From: an uncultured Sphingomonadaceae bacterium
Lineage (GTDB): Bacteria; Pseudomonadota; Alphaproteobacteria; Sphingomonadales; Sphingomonadaceae
Reading direction: 5' to 3'
Length of the DNA: 64,000 bases
Assembly: GCA_947493325.1 (NCBI GenBank)
Contig: CANLQI010000001.1
Location: 872,501 to 936,500, forward strand
Each line of letters opens with the position of its first letter. Position 1 is the stretch's first letter. This document shows positions 36,622 to 45,744 of this stretch, in pieces. The notes below the pieces were generated by a model, which searched no databases, was not told where the DNA came from, and saw only the letters and a list, made by a program, of their open reading frames with translations. Both the position numbers and the translations under genes were made by a program.

Positions 36622-37815
36622 ATGACAACAAGAAGCAGGAAAGGATCGTTATCGGCGGACGAAAAGAAGATTGTCAAAGCACTATTAGCAAAACAGTGGC
36701 GTAACCAAGACATTCAAGCTCTAGTGAATATTGGGAGAGACGCGACTATAAACAGCGCACGTATTACAGAGGTAAAAGGAAATTCTGGACAAGTGGCAGC
36801 GTCTGACGATGCGGTCGAATTTTACCAAATCAGAAAAAAAGCATACGATCACAAAACTGGACTGAATGTTTTTGATGACGAGAGAATAATCAGAGCCAGA
36901 GAGGCTATGGTACTAGCAGTCCAAGTGTTCAACAGCGCTTCGATGAATTTCAAAACCGAAGTCTTCACTATGCTATCAAACGTAGCTTGGACGTACTTGC
37001 TACATGAGTATTATGAACGCAAAGGCGTTCCGATCATTGGAGAAGATGGACGAAGCCTATTGTTGAGCCAGATGATAGATCGTGAAGGCAGTCCACTCTC
37101 TCAAGGCATTAGGCAAAATCTCAAATCTCTAAAGATATTACGAGATGACGTAGAGCATAAACTGCTTGGACGTGCTGATGTAAAATGGCTGGGATTATTT
37201 CAAGCTAACTGCTTGAATTTTGATAAAGTGATGTGTGATATTTTCGGCGAAGAGCTAACTCTTTCTCATGAATTATCTTTTGCTTTACAGTTTTCTAGGC
37301 TCAATATTGAGCAACTCGCTACGTTAAATCGTTATGAAGTACCCCCACATATCGACGCGGTTGATGCCCGACTTCTTGAAGGTCTTACCGAGCAGGATCA
37401 AGCTGACTTAGAGTATCAATTTCGCGTCGTTTATACTTTAGATTCTGTGACGAAAGCACGAGCGCAATTTCAATTTGTTCGCCCTGATTCTAGCGAAGGG
37501 CAAGAAATCAAAAACGTGTTGGTCAAACATAAGCTTTCCGATCATTTGTATCCTTATAAACCAATGGAAGTAATAAAATTGGTATGTGAAAAATCAGGTA
37601 AAGAATTTTCGCAACACAATCATACCCAAGGATGGCGGAAATTCGAAGTTCGCCCAAAATCAAATGCAACCCAACCTGAAAATACTAAGCAAGATTACTG
37701 TATTTTTCATCCAGCTCATGGCGATTACACTTATTCGGAAGCTTGGGTTGATCTTCTGGTTTCGGAAGTTGAAGATGACAACAAGTTTGCCTTATTAAAG
37801 GCAATAAAGCTGTAG
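36622..37815 (+). CDS. DUF3644-like protein with N-terminal helix-turn-helix
   Basis: The 397-aa product begins with a short helix-turn-helix-like stretch (LSADEKKIVKALLAKQWRNQDIQALVNIGRDATINSARI, residues 8-46). The middle part (FKTEVFTMLSNVAWTYLLHEYYERKG ... LKSLKILRDDVEHKLLGRAD) resembles the DUF3644 family, whose R-x-x-x-x-H motif recalls HEPN-type RNases (here RDDVEH). The assignment is from memory and moderate. It stands alone between the mobilization and the defence genes and is A+T-rich, so it is likely accessory cargo, perhaps defence-related. Confidence 0.6.
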   Translation: MTTRSRKGSLSADEKKIVKALLAKQWRNQDIQALVNIGRDATINSARITEVKGNSGQVAASDDAVEFYQIRKKAYDHKTGLNVFDDERIIRAREAMVLAVQVFNSASMNFKTEVFTMLSNVAWTYLLHEYYERKGVPIIGEDGRSLLLSQMIDREGSPLSQGIRQNLKSLKILRDDVEHKLLGRADVKWLGLFQANCLNFDKVMCDIFGEELTLSHELSFALQFSRLNIEQLATLNRYEVPPHIDAVDARLLEGLTEQDQADLEYQFRVVYTLDSVTKARAQFQFVRPDSSEGQEIKNVLVKHKLSDHLYPYKPMEVIKLVCEKSGKEFSQHNHTQGWRKFEVRPKSNATQPENTKQDYCIFHPAHGDYTYSEAWVDLLVSEVEDDNKFALLKAIKL

Positions 37816-38114
37816 GTTTGAGGTTTATTCTAATCCACCTAAACAGGCGTTGTCTATCGACCCGCGCTCTATGCGTGTTTCACGCACCGAGTCTGTAGTC
37901 TCGGCTCATCCGAGTAACGATCACTAACGCGAAAAAAGGCTTGGGGGCATTGCCCCCGAGCGCGATGCAAGGGTTTCCCCAACCTTCATGTTCATTGCAG
38001 GACGGGTGATCCCCCTCCCTTAGCACCTTACGCCCCCCATTCTCGCCGAAGGGCAGAGTTTCATGAGCAGAGCAAAAGGCTCTGGTTTGAAACTCAAACC
38101 CGATGGAGGAAGAA
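37816..38114. other. Structured non-coding region before ardA
   Basis: No gene. It contains a G+C hairpin 'gggggca-t-tgccccc' (37943-37957) set in a larger imperfect palindrome ('acgcg' ... 'gcgcg'), in a sequence of different composition from the flanks. ardA genes are often preceded by single-strand promoters; this structure could serve early expression after transfer, which is speculative. Confidence 0.4.
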
Positions 38115-38612
38115 ATGAGTGAGTTATTCGCACAACCCTATGACATGGATGCACGAGGATTCTATTTTAAAGACTTGGAGGAATATGACACAAAGCGCAA
38201 AGCGTTGCGGAATGCCTATGGTCAGATTGTCGAAGAATTTGAAATCCAGTTTATTGATGGAGATGATATTGATTGCGCTTTGGCAAAAGCAATCGGCATC
38301 AACCAAGCCAATCTTGGGCGGTATTATTCCGCAGTAGATGATTGGAACAATGACCAGAAAACGCGTTACATCATTGCTGTTGGCGAGGGCGGCTATTCAG
38401 AAAGCACTGAACCCGATGATCTAGATATGGATATCTATGAAATCGACAGCATGAAGGAATTGGCGGAGCGATTTGTAGAAGAAGGGCTATTCGGCGAAAT
38501 TCCCGAACATATCCGTTTTTATCTCGATTATGACCTTATCGCTCGCGATTTACAGGTCGATTATTCCGAAACAGAAATTGCAGGAAACCGCTACGCTTAT
38601 CGTTGCGGGTAA
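38115..38612 (+). CDS. ardA: Antirestriction protein ArdA
   Basis: ArdA is a DNA-mimic that blocks type I restriction enzymes when a mobile element enters a new host. The 165-aa product is very acidic. It has the family landmarks: EIQFIDGDDIDCALAKAIGINQANLGRYYSAV, YIIAVGEGGY, and the antirestriction motif RDLQVDYSETEIAGNRYAYRCG at the C-terminus. The ATG at 38115 has 'gaggaag' 4 nt upstream. It converges with the methyltransferase gene 38 nt away, where a 9-bp inverted repeat (38630-38638/38661-38669) may separate the two transcripts. Confidence 0.92.
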   Translation: MSELFAQPYDMDARGFYFKDLEEYDTKRKALRNAYGQIVEEFEIQFIDGDDIDCALAKAIGINQANLGRYYSAVDDWNNDQKTRYIIAVGEGGYSESTEPDDLDMDIYEIDSMKELAERFVEEGLFGEIPEHIRFYLDYDLIARDLQVDYSETEIAGNRYAYRCG

Positions 38613-38650
38613 TTCTGTAATTCCCGTCCACTCGACCTATGATCGCTTTG

Positions 38651-41600
38651 CTAGGAATCGAGGTCGAGTTTGCTCATCTCGGTTCTATGTTCGCCATCAA
38701 CTTCGTAAATATCGAAAATGACATTATCAATCATGGCTTTGGTTTCCATATACGCGGTTAGGGAAACGTTGTCTCTTGTTTCAAACTTGATAGCGCCAAT
38801 CTTGGAAACCAAACGCTCAACTGAGCTTAACTGCGCGACCGTAGGCATAATTATCGGGAGAGTTTTGAGTTTAGCAAGTTTCACTTGAGGGAAAACACGA
38901 CCGCCTTCTTTTACCTTCTCAAGATATATCCAACGCATCAAAGAGGAGTTCAACAATGCTGACAAATATTCATAACTTATTTTGTCGGCGAACTTGGATT
39001 TAATTTCACCAGCTTGCACGCTACGTCCAAACCAAATTCCAGATTCATCTACAGCAGCGATTGGGAACTGGGCTGTCTGTCGCCAGAGAAGTTTTGGTTT
39101 TTTAGCGAAATAATCAGCATTAAGAATGACGCGCTCATTGGACTTCAAAGTATTTTTTGTTGCAACTCTAACCCACCGATTTGTAGTGGGTTTTATGTGA
39201 TATTCAAAAATATCACTGCCTTTCCAATACATTTTATCTTGAGCAGTTTCTTGACTACCCTCATAAAGTAACCTGCTACTTAGATCGGACTTCCCCTTTT
39301 CAGATAAGCCTACCTTTACCCGCTGATAATTGATTCCTGCATCCTTGAAATCCAAAATATCATTCAATGAAAGAGCATTGTCAAAGCTCAATTTATCAAC
39401 CGAAAATGATAAATCAGAATTTTGTGAAAATGCAGATTGGGTGGTTTCTGTAAACTGAATATTTTCAACGCTGCCCGAGAATTTTGATTTTTGCGTTAAA
39501 TCCGCATATTGCAGCTTTGTTTCATCCGAAGGCTCAGATTTCGAAGCAATTGTTACGGCTGTTGGAACAACGGCTTCAAAAACATTTTCCCCAAGATTGA
39601 CAATCGTAAGCAGGGAATGTTCCAATAAAAATCCCCTCAGATCGGTATATCTGGTTTGAAGAATAAATGTGTTTGGAGTGATAAAGGCTATTGTGCCATC
39701 GCTGTTGACCAACTTGCTTAAAGCTAATTCGAAAAACAATTTATATATATCTTTGAAGGACTTTGTAGTTCGCGGAAAAATGCGTTCAAAGACTTTTATA
39801 TCGTTGTCAATATCTGCACCGTAAGGCGGATTAGCAATAACGACATCAAAGCCGCCATTTTCTTTGAACACGTCTGAAAATTCGAGTTTCCAGATGAAGA
39901 ACGGTCTAATGTTTTTCGTTCTCAACATTTCAATTTGAGGAAGTTTTTCAAATTTATTTTGCTCTTTGAGAGATGCTTCAATCAACTGCCATTTCAGTGC
40001 ATCAATTTCTAACTTCAAAGTCTGCTTTACGGATCGTCGAGATTCCAAAATGTACTGTTGAATCTTGCTTTGAAGATTACTCGTAGTTTCTTGAACTAAC
40101 TTGGTTGAGTCATTTGAATCAAAAATTGTGGGTTCTTGAGACTGAGTACCCCCCACTGATAAAATGGATTTTTTCCGATTATTTAGTTTCCCAATTTCTC
40201 TTTCAATTTCGTACTTCCTTGAGGAAGTTAGATTTCCCTCGCCATGCAAAGCAAAATATCGATTTTGCAACGATGAGATTTTTGAGCTAATTTTTTTGAG
40301 TTCAACTTCACTTGTATCAGAGGATTCCAAGAAAGAATCATCGAATAGCTGAATGCCTTCATATTCGGATAGTAAGCTGTTCCCCTGCATGATTTTATGT
40401 TCGAGATTGGGTAACGGATGAGGTTCTGTTTCTTCGACAACTAAAGCTAACCAAAGCCTTAGCTTCGCGATTTCGACAGCACCTGGATCGATATCTACAC
40501 CGTAAATTGAATTTGATATGCTATGTAATTTCAACTCATAGGCACTTTGCTCATTGCCAAGATGAATGCCTAATGCTTGTCGCGCTTGAATTATTTCTGT
40601 TAACATACCTAATGGGAATGCTCCCGATCCAACCGCAGGGTCGCACACCTTGATATTTGATAGTAAATTGTCCAAATCGGCTGCATTCTCACGAATAGAT
40701 TCTGGGAGCAAAAACTTATAAGTTCCCTCTCTACCTTTCGCTAACACGAGCGCATCATTTTGAATTATCTGAGAGCCGAGCCTGATAAGTGTTTCAATTT
40801 CTTGCCTGTTAGTCGCGCTATCGGAATTAGTATCAAGATAGTTAATCAAGCTCTCTTGGCACATGTAATGCACTATTTCCCTTGGCGTATAGAACGCACC
40901 TTTGCTCTTGCGATCTCGAATTTCCAGCAGATTCTCAAACACCTTGCCGAGCATTTCAGGATCGACAGCAACTTCTTTTTCAAGTGGTTCATTCTCGTTT
41001 ACGGTAAAATTATATCGATCAAAAATATCAAGAATGCCGTCACCAATGTCACCTTCATGGGTTTTATTCTCGTTTGAAAAGAGATGGTCTGGAATTCGAA
41101 TATTGGTGGTTTCCCATGAATACCCGTTCATAGGTTCGAATAATCCACCGTTCAAAAAGGGCATTCTGCAATTATTAAGTCTCGGGTAGATTGCCTCTAC
41201 GCCTCGGTCTTGAGCCAAAGCTTCATAAAAAAGCGGTTCAAGCACATCATCAAAAAAGTTCTGCCCATATTTGTCGCGTCGAATAAAGAGCTGGCGAAGA
41301 AAATCTTTAGGACCGCTTCCCCAGTCCTTGTTAGGTGCTACACCGAACCAACCCTTCTTTTGTAAAAAATATAGAAATGCCATTTGCCCAAGGGTTTTCT
41401 TTGCAAAATCGACAGAAGAAAGCTCTTTGGACTCAAAATCAGCTTTAATCTCAGAGTCTTTCTCGATCAGCGCATCCAGAGATTCTTTCATTCGAAAGAA
41501 AAGGTCGCAATATTTTTCGAAGAATTCGTCAGTAACACGTTCTATGTTGAAAGCTTCTTCAAGTTCGCGAAATGTTGGCTCGACATCATGTGCTAACAGC

Positions 41601-42106
41601 GAAATAAAGCGACTTTTGACTGTGTGACTGCCTTCGTTTCGACCCACAAGAAACGACCAGCGTTTTGCGGGAGTAAGCTCCTCTTGCGTTTTGACTTTAC
41701 CCTCTTTTTCTTCAAGCGAGTATTCAAGTTTAACGAGGGAGAAACGCCAGTCCATTTGTTCAGGGGAAAGGAAGGCGACCAAAGCAGCATCTGAGTTGTG
41801 ATTTTTTAGGTAGTCTGCGACAAAGTTTCTTTGTGCTGTTCGCGCCCTTTCTAGACTGCCTTCTTTTTGTAAAGTGACCTCTAGAATGTCGACGGAATTA
41901 CCTTCAGCATCCTCAAAGTTACCTAGGATTCTGTATTTTTTGACGGTTTGACGAAATGCTTCTCGGATATAACTGCCTTCGCGTGTCTTATCGAGCGCAG
42001 AGTAATTTCCTTTAAACAGGTTTGAAATGAACTGCCTGAAAGACTGTTCATTATATTCCCCGTCAAACGTCTCTTTAGCTAGGTTTATGGCTTCTGATTT
42101 TTTCAT
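38651..42106 (-). CDS. Eco57I-type N6-adenine DNA methyltransferase of a two-gene defence system
   Basis: A large (1151 aa) class I methyltransferase of the Eco57I/type IIG group. Motif I is DPAVGSG (489-495) and the catalytic motif IV is NPPY (759-762), in the gamma-class order. An N-terminal region (1-250) contains DILEVTLQKEGSLERARTAQRNF; it may be a degenerate nuclease or a specificity-related domain, as no clear PD-(D/E)xK is visible. The C-terminal third (about 900-1120) resembles TaqI-like target recognition domains. It begins 2 nt after the helicase gene, in one operon. It may protect self DNA while the helicase acts as effector. Confidence 0.85.
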   Translation of the reverse strand: MKKSEAINLAKETFDGEYNEQSFRQFISNLFKGNYSALDKTREGSYIREAFRQTVKKYRILGNFEDAEGNSVDILEVTLQKEGSLERARTAQRNFVADYLKNHNSDAALVAFLSPEQMDWRFSLVKLEYSLEEKEGKVKTQEELTPAKRWSFLVGRNEGSHTVKSRFISLLAHDVEPTFRELEEAFNIERVTDEFFEKYCDLFFRMKESLDALIEKDSEIKADFESKELSSVDFAKKTLGQMAFLYFLQKKGWFGVAPNKDWGSGPKDFLRQLFIRRDKYGQNFFDDVLEPLFYEALAQDRGVEAIYPRLNNCRMPFLNGGLFEPMNGYSWETTNIRIPDHLFSNENKTHEGDIGDGILDIFDRYNFTVNENEPLEKEVAVDPEMLGKVFENLLEIRDRKSKGAFYTPREIVHYMCQESLINYLDTNSDSATNRQEIETLIRLGSQIIQNDALVLAKGREGTYKFLLPESIRENAADLDNLLSNIKVCDPAVGSGAFPLGMLTEIIQARQALGIHLGNEQSAYELKLHSISNSIYGVDIDPGAVEIAKLRLWLALVVEETEPHPLPNLEHKIMQGNSLLSEYEGIQLFDDSFLESSDTSEVELKKISSKISSLQNRYFALHGEGNLTSSRKYEIEREIGKLNNRKKSILSVGGTQSQEPTIFDSNDSTKLVQETTSNLQSKIQQYILESRRSVKQTLKLEIDALKWQLIEASLKEQNKFEKLPQIEMLRTKNIRPFFIWKLEFSDVFKENGGFDVVIANPPYGADIDNDIKVFERIFPRTTKSFKDIYKLFFELALSKLVNSDGTIAFITPNTFILQTRYTDLRGFLLEHSLLTIVNLGENVFEAVVPTAVTIASKSEPSDETKLQYADLTQKSKFSGSVENIQFTETTQSAFSQNSDLSFSVDKLSFDNALSLNDILDFKDAGINYQRVKVGLSEKGKSDLSSRLLYEGSQETAQDKMYWKGSDIFEYHIKPTTNRWVRVATKNTLKSNERVILNADYFAKKPKLLWRQTAQFPIAAVDESGIWFGRSVQAGEIKSKFADKISYEYLSALLNSSLMRWIYLEKVKEGGRVFPQVKLAKLKTLPIIMPTVAQLSSVERLVSKIGAIKFETRDNVSLTAYMETKAMIDNVIFDIYEVDGEHRTEMSKLDLDS

Positions 42107-42108
42107 TT

Positions 42109-45100
42109 TTATTCCGCGCTAAAATATTCGGACAGAATTATCTCTTTGGGTGCATAGTGATTTGCCCGCCCTTCTGAATGCATTGGCATTAGGAAAGCTT
42201 TCGGTAATTCAAGCTTTAGCAAGGTCAGAAGCTTTATTGGATTGGCTATAAGTTCGGGTGATTGCTCCACTTTCGTGAAGATTTTTTGAGCTATCTTTTT
42301 TGGTATAGCTCCAGCGTCCAACTCAGAAATGACCTGCGCGATAAAAACTTCATCATCTTCCGTAAAACCATGAAACTTACGAATTTGCTTTGCCTTTAGA
42401 ACCTTTGATAGACGAGCAGATTTATCACGGCTTCCACGTTTCGAAGAAAACTCCTCTTCTTCAATCTCTGTTGCCTTCGCTAGCATTTCAGAATTTCTTT
42501 CAAGTAAGTCATAGAATGTTTTATTAAGGGAAACCCGCTTTTCGTCGGATTTAGCTTGTAAAACACTAGCTGTCTGCATGAAGTCCAGTTCTTCCGAAAC
42601 ACTGGCTGGCTCATTGCTAACTCTGTAAAATTTTTGTAATTTTCCTTTTCGAAAATAAGTTATCAAACTTGAATTATTCTCGTTGGTTTTGCGTCCCGTT
42701 CTCGCTTTTTTCGGCAAACGCTTAATCTTCTCGAAAAGAGAAGGGTTTTCATCACGCAATAAACGTATTTCTTGAAGGTATTTTAGCTCGCTTTCCGCTT
42801 CATCTTCTCCCTCGATAGTTTCCTTAGAAAGCAGTTGGCTAAACAGACTGTGAGCTTCCACTTCTTCTGATTCAGTTAGCAATCGTGCATCCGCGCCAAG
42901 AAGTGATATAAACGCGGCAATCTTAGCTTCGGCCGCTTCCTTTAGTTTGATCTGGTCATTGGATTGATCTGTCGGAAAGAACGTGTAGGTAAAAATTTTA
43001 TCGTGGTTGGTATCAACTCGGTTAATTCGCCCTACGCGCTGCATAATACGCGTAGGATTCCAAGGAATATCATAATTTATAACGACATTAGAGCGATGAA
43101 GGTTTGCGCCCTCTGCCAGAACGTCTGTAGTGATTAGCAGCTTGTAATCGTCTTTCGGAGATTTCGCATTTGCATCAAAATTTGCAATGACTTCCTCACG
43201 ATCTGAGGCAGAGTTTGAACCTGTGAAGCAGATGATGCCATCAGGAAATGAATCCTCAAGTTGAGATTTGAGATAGTCCGCCGTTTCTTTTGATTCAGTA
43301 AAAATTATGGACTTTCCATCGTGTATGGGAGGTTCATTTGTTAGTGCTTCTTTAAACGCTAGAATTTTGGGATCGCGCTTAACCTTTTTCCACATATCTT
43401 GAATTTCACCTAGCAGGCGTCGATCACTATATAAATTTTCTTTCAAAGCCTCATCAAATTCGCTGGCATCGAACTCTTCAGCCTTGCCTTCTTCAATGAG
43501 ACGGTCAACAGCGTCGAGGTCGCCTCTTTCAAGATATTCAAAAATCTTGTGGGTATGCTTCGCGCTTACATAAACCGTTCCGTTTTCTAGTTCGGTGATG
43601 AAGCGGTCGTAGGAAATAATAAATCGATTGAGTGTTTGGGTAAAAGCGAAAAAGCTGCTTTCTAACCTTTTGATTAAAAGCATTTTCATGAATTTCATCA
43701 TGTTTTGTTGGCTCAACCGCTCCATCGCGGACATTGATCCTTGATGGTGAAGCATCGGTGTATAACGCGCATATTTGAAGTCTTTGGTCACAAGTTCGAT
43801 TGTACGAAAAAATATACGGTCTTCCTCTGGACTAAACTCATAAAAAATAGCTTGAGGGTCTGCAACTTCTGGGAATTGCATATTCTGTTGTTTTAGGTCT
43901 TCGCCGTAATATTCCACTATCTCTTTGCGCGTTCTGCGAACCATAAGATGCTTTAGAACTCGTTCCCGAATGAGAGCAGCATTCTCTTTTGTTGCCGCTA
44001 AATAGGCGTCCTTATCTTTCTGTCGGTCTAGACCTTTCAGCTTCTTTTCTAGGCTTTTGAAAAAGCCCTCCAAGTCTGGGAGATTTGGAATCGTGCTTTG
44101 ACGAGGCTTCTGAAACAACTTGATTTGAGAGAGCAGGTCATTGGGAGTATTATTATAGGGTGTAGCCGTAACCAAAATTACTTTTTTGCCGCGACAAATC
44201 TCAGCTAGTTTGGCGTAGGTTTCTGTATGTTCGGAACGGAATCTGTGAGCCTCGTCAATCAACACAATATCAAAATCATCATGCTCTCCCCGCTCAATTA
44301 TGCGGTCGAGAATTCCTATGGAACGACATTGATAATCCCGAGCGCGAAATCCAAATGTTCGAAAAGCATTTTCCCAGCTACCCTGATTGTTTTCATCAAT
44401 CAGATGCGGAGGTGCGATTACCAAAGCTCTCCGATTCAACTCTTGGCAGAGCATCGTTCCCATGTAGGTTTTTCCTAAACCGACCACATCTGAGAGAAAC
44501 ACACCACCATACTCATCAACAATCTTGCGCGCGTTAATGACCGCGTGATCTTGGTATTTAAGCTCTTTAAAATTCTCAGGTCGATAGCGATGGTCTATGG
44601 ATTCCTCGTTAATTTCATCCTTGAAATACTCGTATAGAAATTTGAGATATAATTCGTAAGGACTGATATCCTCTCTCAACCATGTATCTTTCTGAATGGT
44701 TTCAACGTATTTATCGCTGACATCGATGCCCTTATCCCACAGCTCCTCAAACTTGGCTTTGGCAAACTCATAATCTGACCGGCTTTTTAGCTCTACGTTG
44801 AATTCCAAGTTATCGACTAGACCACTTTGAGTGAAATTACTGGAACCAGTTATTACGCGACCAGCATCCATCTGACCTTCCTTAAAACTCATGACGTAGA
44901 GTTTGGAATGAATTTTTTCTTCTGGGTATGCGCGAATTTCCAACTTCCCGCTTTTGAGCCAAGCCAGAAACTTCTTTATTCCCTCTTCGACTGGCAACTC
45001 GTTTTTCGACAGTTCCATTTCTTCACGAACCGCTGAGCCGAATTCATCCTGCACTTCCTTGTGCGATTGAATTTTTTGTATCAGGTCATAAGTTTGCCGA

Positions 45101-45291
45101 TTTGTGCTGATGCCGATCAAAATCCGAATTTTCTCAGTTCCTTCAAGTGAAGGATAAATGGCATGAAATCCGCTAGTGTAGAAATATCCAACCAGAACAT
45201 CGAAAAATTCCGTTGCTTTGATAAGTGTGGCAAACCTATCTCTAAGATTGCCCGCATCATCGTTAGTTATAAAGGTAAGATCGTTTTTCAT
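42109..45291 (-). CDS. PLD-nuclease/SNF2 helicase fusion of a two-gene defence system
   Basis: The 1060-aa product combines an N-terminal phospholipase D-like domain (H128-S-K130 ... GSSNFTQSGL, 149-158) with an SNF2/DEAH helicase: Walker A GLGKT (271-275), DEAH (346-349), TATPYNN, then the C-terminal RecA domain with TDVLAEGANLHRSNVVINYD and the motif VI QRVGRINRVD. Only one HKD motif is present, so the PLD domain would act as a dimer. The remaining ~350 residues are helical. It is the first gene of an operon with the methyltransferase. It resembles DISARM DrmD/DrmC functions in one chain, but no DrmA/B is present. Confidence 0.88.
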   Translation of the reverse strand: MKNDLTFITNDDAGNLRDRFATLIKATEFFDVLVGYFYTSGFHAIYPSLEGTEKIRILIGISTNRQTYDLIQKIQSHKEVQDEFGSAVREEMELSKNELPVEEGIKKFLAWLKSGKLEIRAYPEEKIHSKLYVMSFKEGQMDAGRVITGSSNFTQSGLVDNLEFNVELKSRSDYEFAKAKFEELWDKGIDVSDKYVETIQKDTWLREDISPYELYLKFLYEYFKDEINEESIDHRYRPENFKELKYQDHAVINARKIVDEYGGVFLSDVVGLGKTYMGTMLCQELNRRALVIAPPHLIDENNQGSWENAFRTFGFRARDYQCRSIGILDRIIERGEHDDFDIVLIDEAHRFRSEHTETYAKLAEICRGKKVILVTATPYNNTPNDLLSQIKLFQKPRQSTIPNLPDLEGFFKSLEKKLKGLDRQKDKDAYLAATKENAALIRERVLKHLMVRRTRKEIVEYYGEDLKQQNMQFPEVADPQAIFYEFSPEEDRIFFRTIELVTKDFKYARYTPMLHHQGSMSAMERLSQQNMMKFMKMLLIKRLESSFFAFTQTLNRFIISYDRFITELENGTVYVSAKHTHKIFEYLERGDLDAVDRLIEEGKAEEFDASEFDEALKENLYSDRRLLGEIQDMWKKVKRDPKILAFKEALTNEPPIHDGKSIIFTESKETADYLKSQLEDSFPDGIICFTGSNSASDREEVIANFDANAKSPKDDYKLLITTDVLAEGANLHRSNVVINYDIPWNPTRIMQRVGRINRVDTNHDKIFTYTFFPTDQSNDQIKLKEAAEAKIAAFISLLGADARLLTESEEVEAHSLFSQLLSKETIEGEDEAESELKYLQEIRLLRDENPSLFEKIKRLPKKARTGRKTNENNSSLITYFRKGKLQKFYRVSNEPASVSEELDFMQTASVLQAKSDEKRVSLNKTFYDLLERNSEMLAKATEIEEEEFSSKRGSRDKSARLSKVLKAKQIRKFHGFTEDDEVFIAQVISELDAGAIPKKIAQKIFTKVEQSPELIANPIKLLTLLKLELPKAFLMPMHSEGRANHYAPKEIILSEYFSAE

Positions 45292-45492
45292 ATGCCCCGC
45301 AAGCTTCTATAAGCCATGATTCTGTGAAGATCAGTTTGTTAATAAGTTTTTGAAAAGATGCCACATTCGTTGAGGTTGTGAAAGTGCATTCATCAACATG
45401 CTCACACAGCGTCAGTGTCGGAGACGATCCTTTAGGAGTATCTCGTTGTATTGTATTGGTTCTCTAAATGTCTATGAACAAAATTCTGATGA

Positions 45493-45744
45493 TTACGTAA
45501 TAACAAAAAAAGTTTTTCCCAGTTCAGTAATCGGATGGAGTCGCTGACCAGTCAAAGAAACCCCAGTCTTTGGCTCGAAATGACACTCGTTTTCTCTGAG
45601 GACCAGAGTGATTTCGACAATCAATCTAGGCGGCATACCCTTCACACCATCTGCTAAGTCAAAGATTTTTGATATATGACCCAAATTGCCTGTGTTGAGT
45701 AGGACTGTATGACCAACAAGTGTATGAGCGGCAGATGCTGTCAT
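45493..45744 (-). CDS. Small conserved att-proximal protein (copy in element A)
   Basis: The 83-aa product is not recognised, but a clear homologue is encoded at the equivalent place of element C (53568-53831). Shared blocks are GHISKIFDLADGV against AHISGAFDLASGV and GVSLTGQRLHPITELG against GVSLTGKRLYPSSEIG. Its start overlaps by 4 nt (ATGA) the stop of the stranded recombinase tail, and it has no good Shine-Dalgarno of its own, so in the circular element it would be translated after the recombinase. A role in excision or its control is a reasonable guess. Confidence 0.72.
   Translation of the reverse strand: MTASAAHTLVGHTVLLNTGNLGHISKIFDLADGVKGMPPRLIVEITLVLRENECHFEPKTGVSLTGQRLHPITELGKTFFVIT

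Noticed and set aside
38651-45291. DISARM or BREX assignment
   Set aside because: DrmA, DrmB, PglZ and BrxC-type genes are absent from the element, so neither name is supported.
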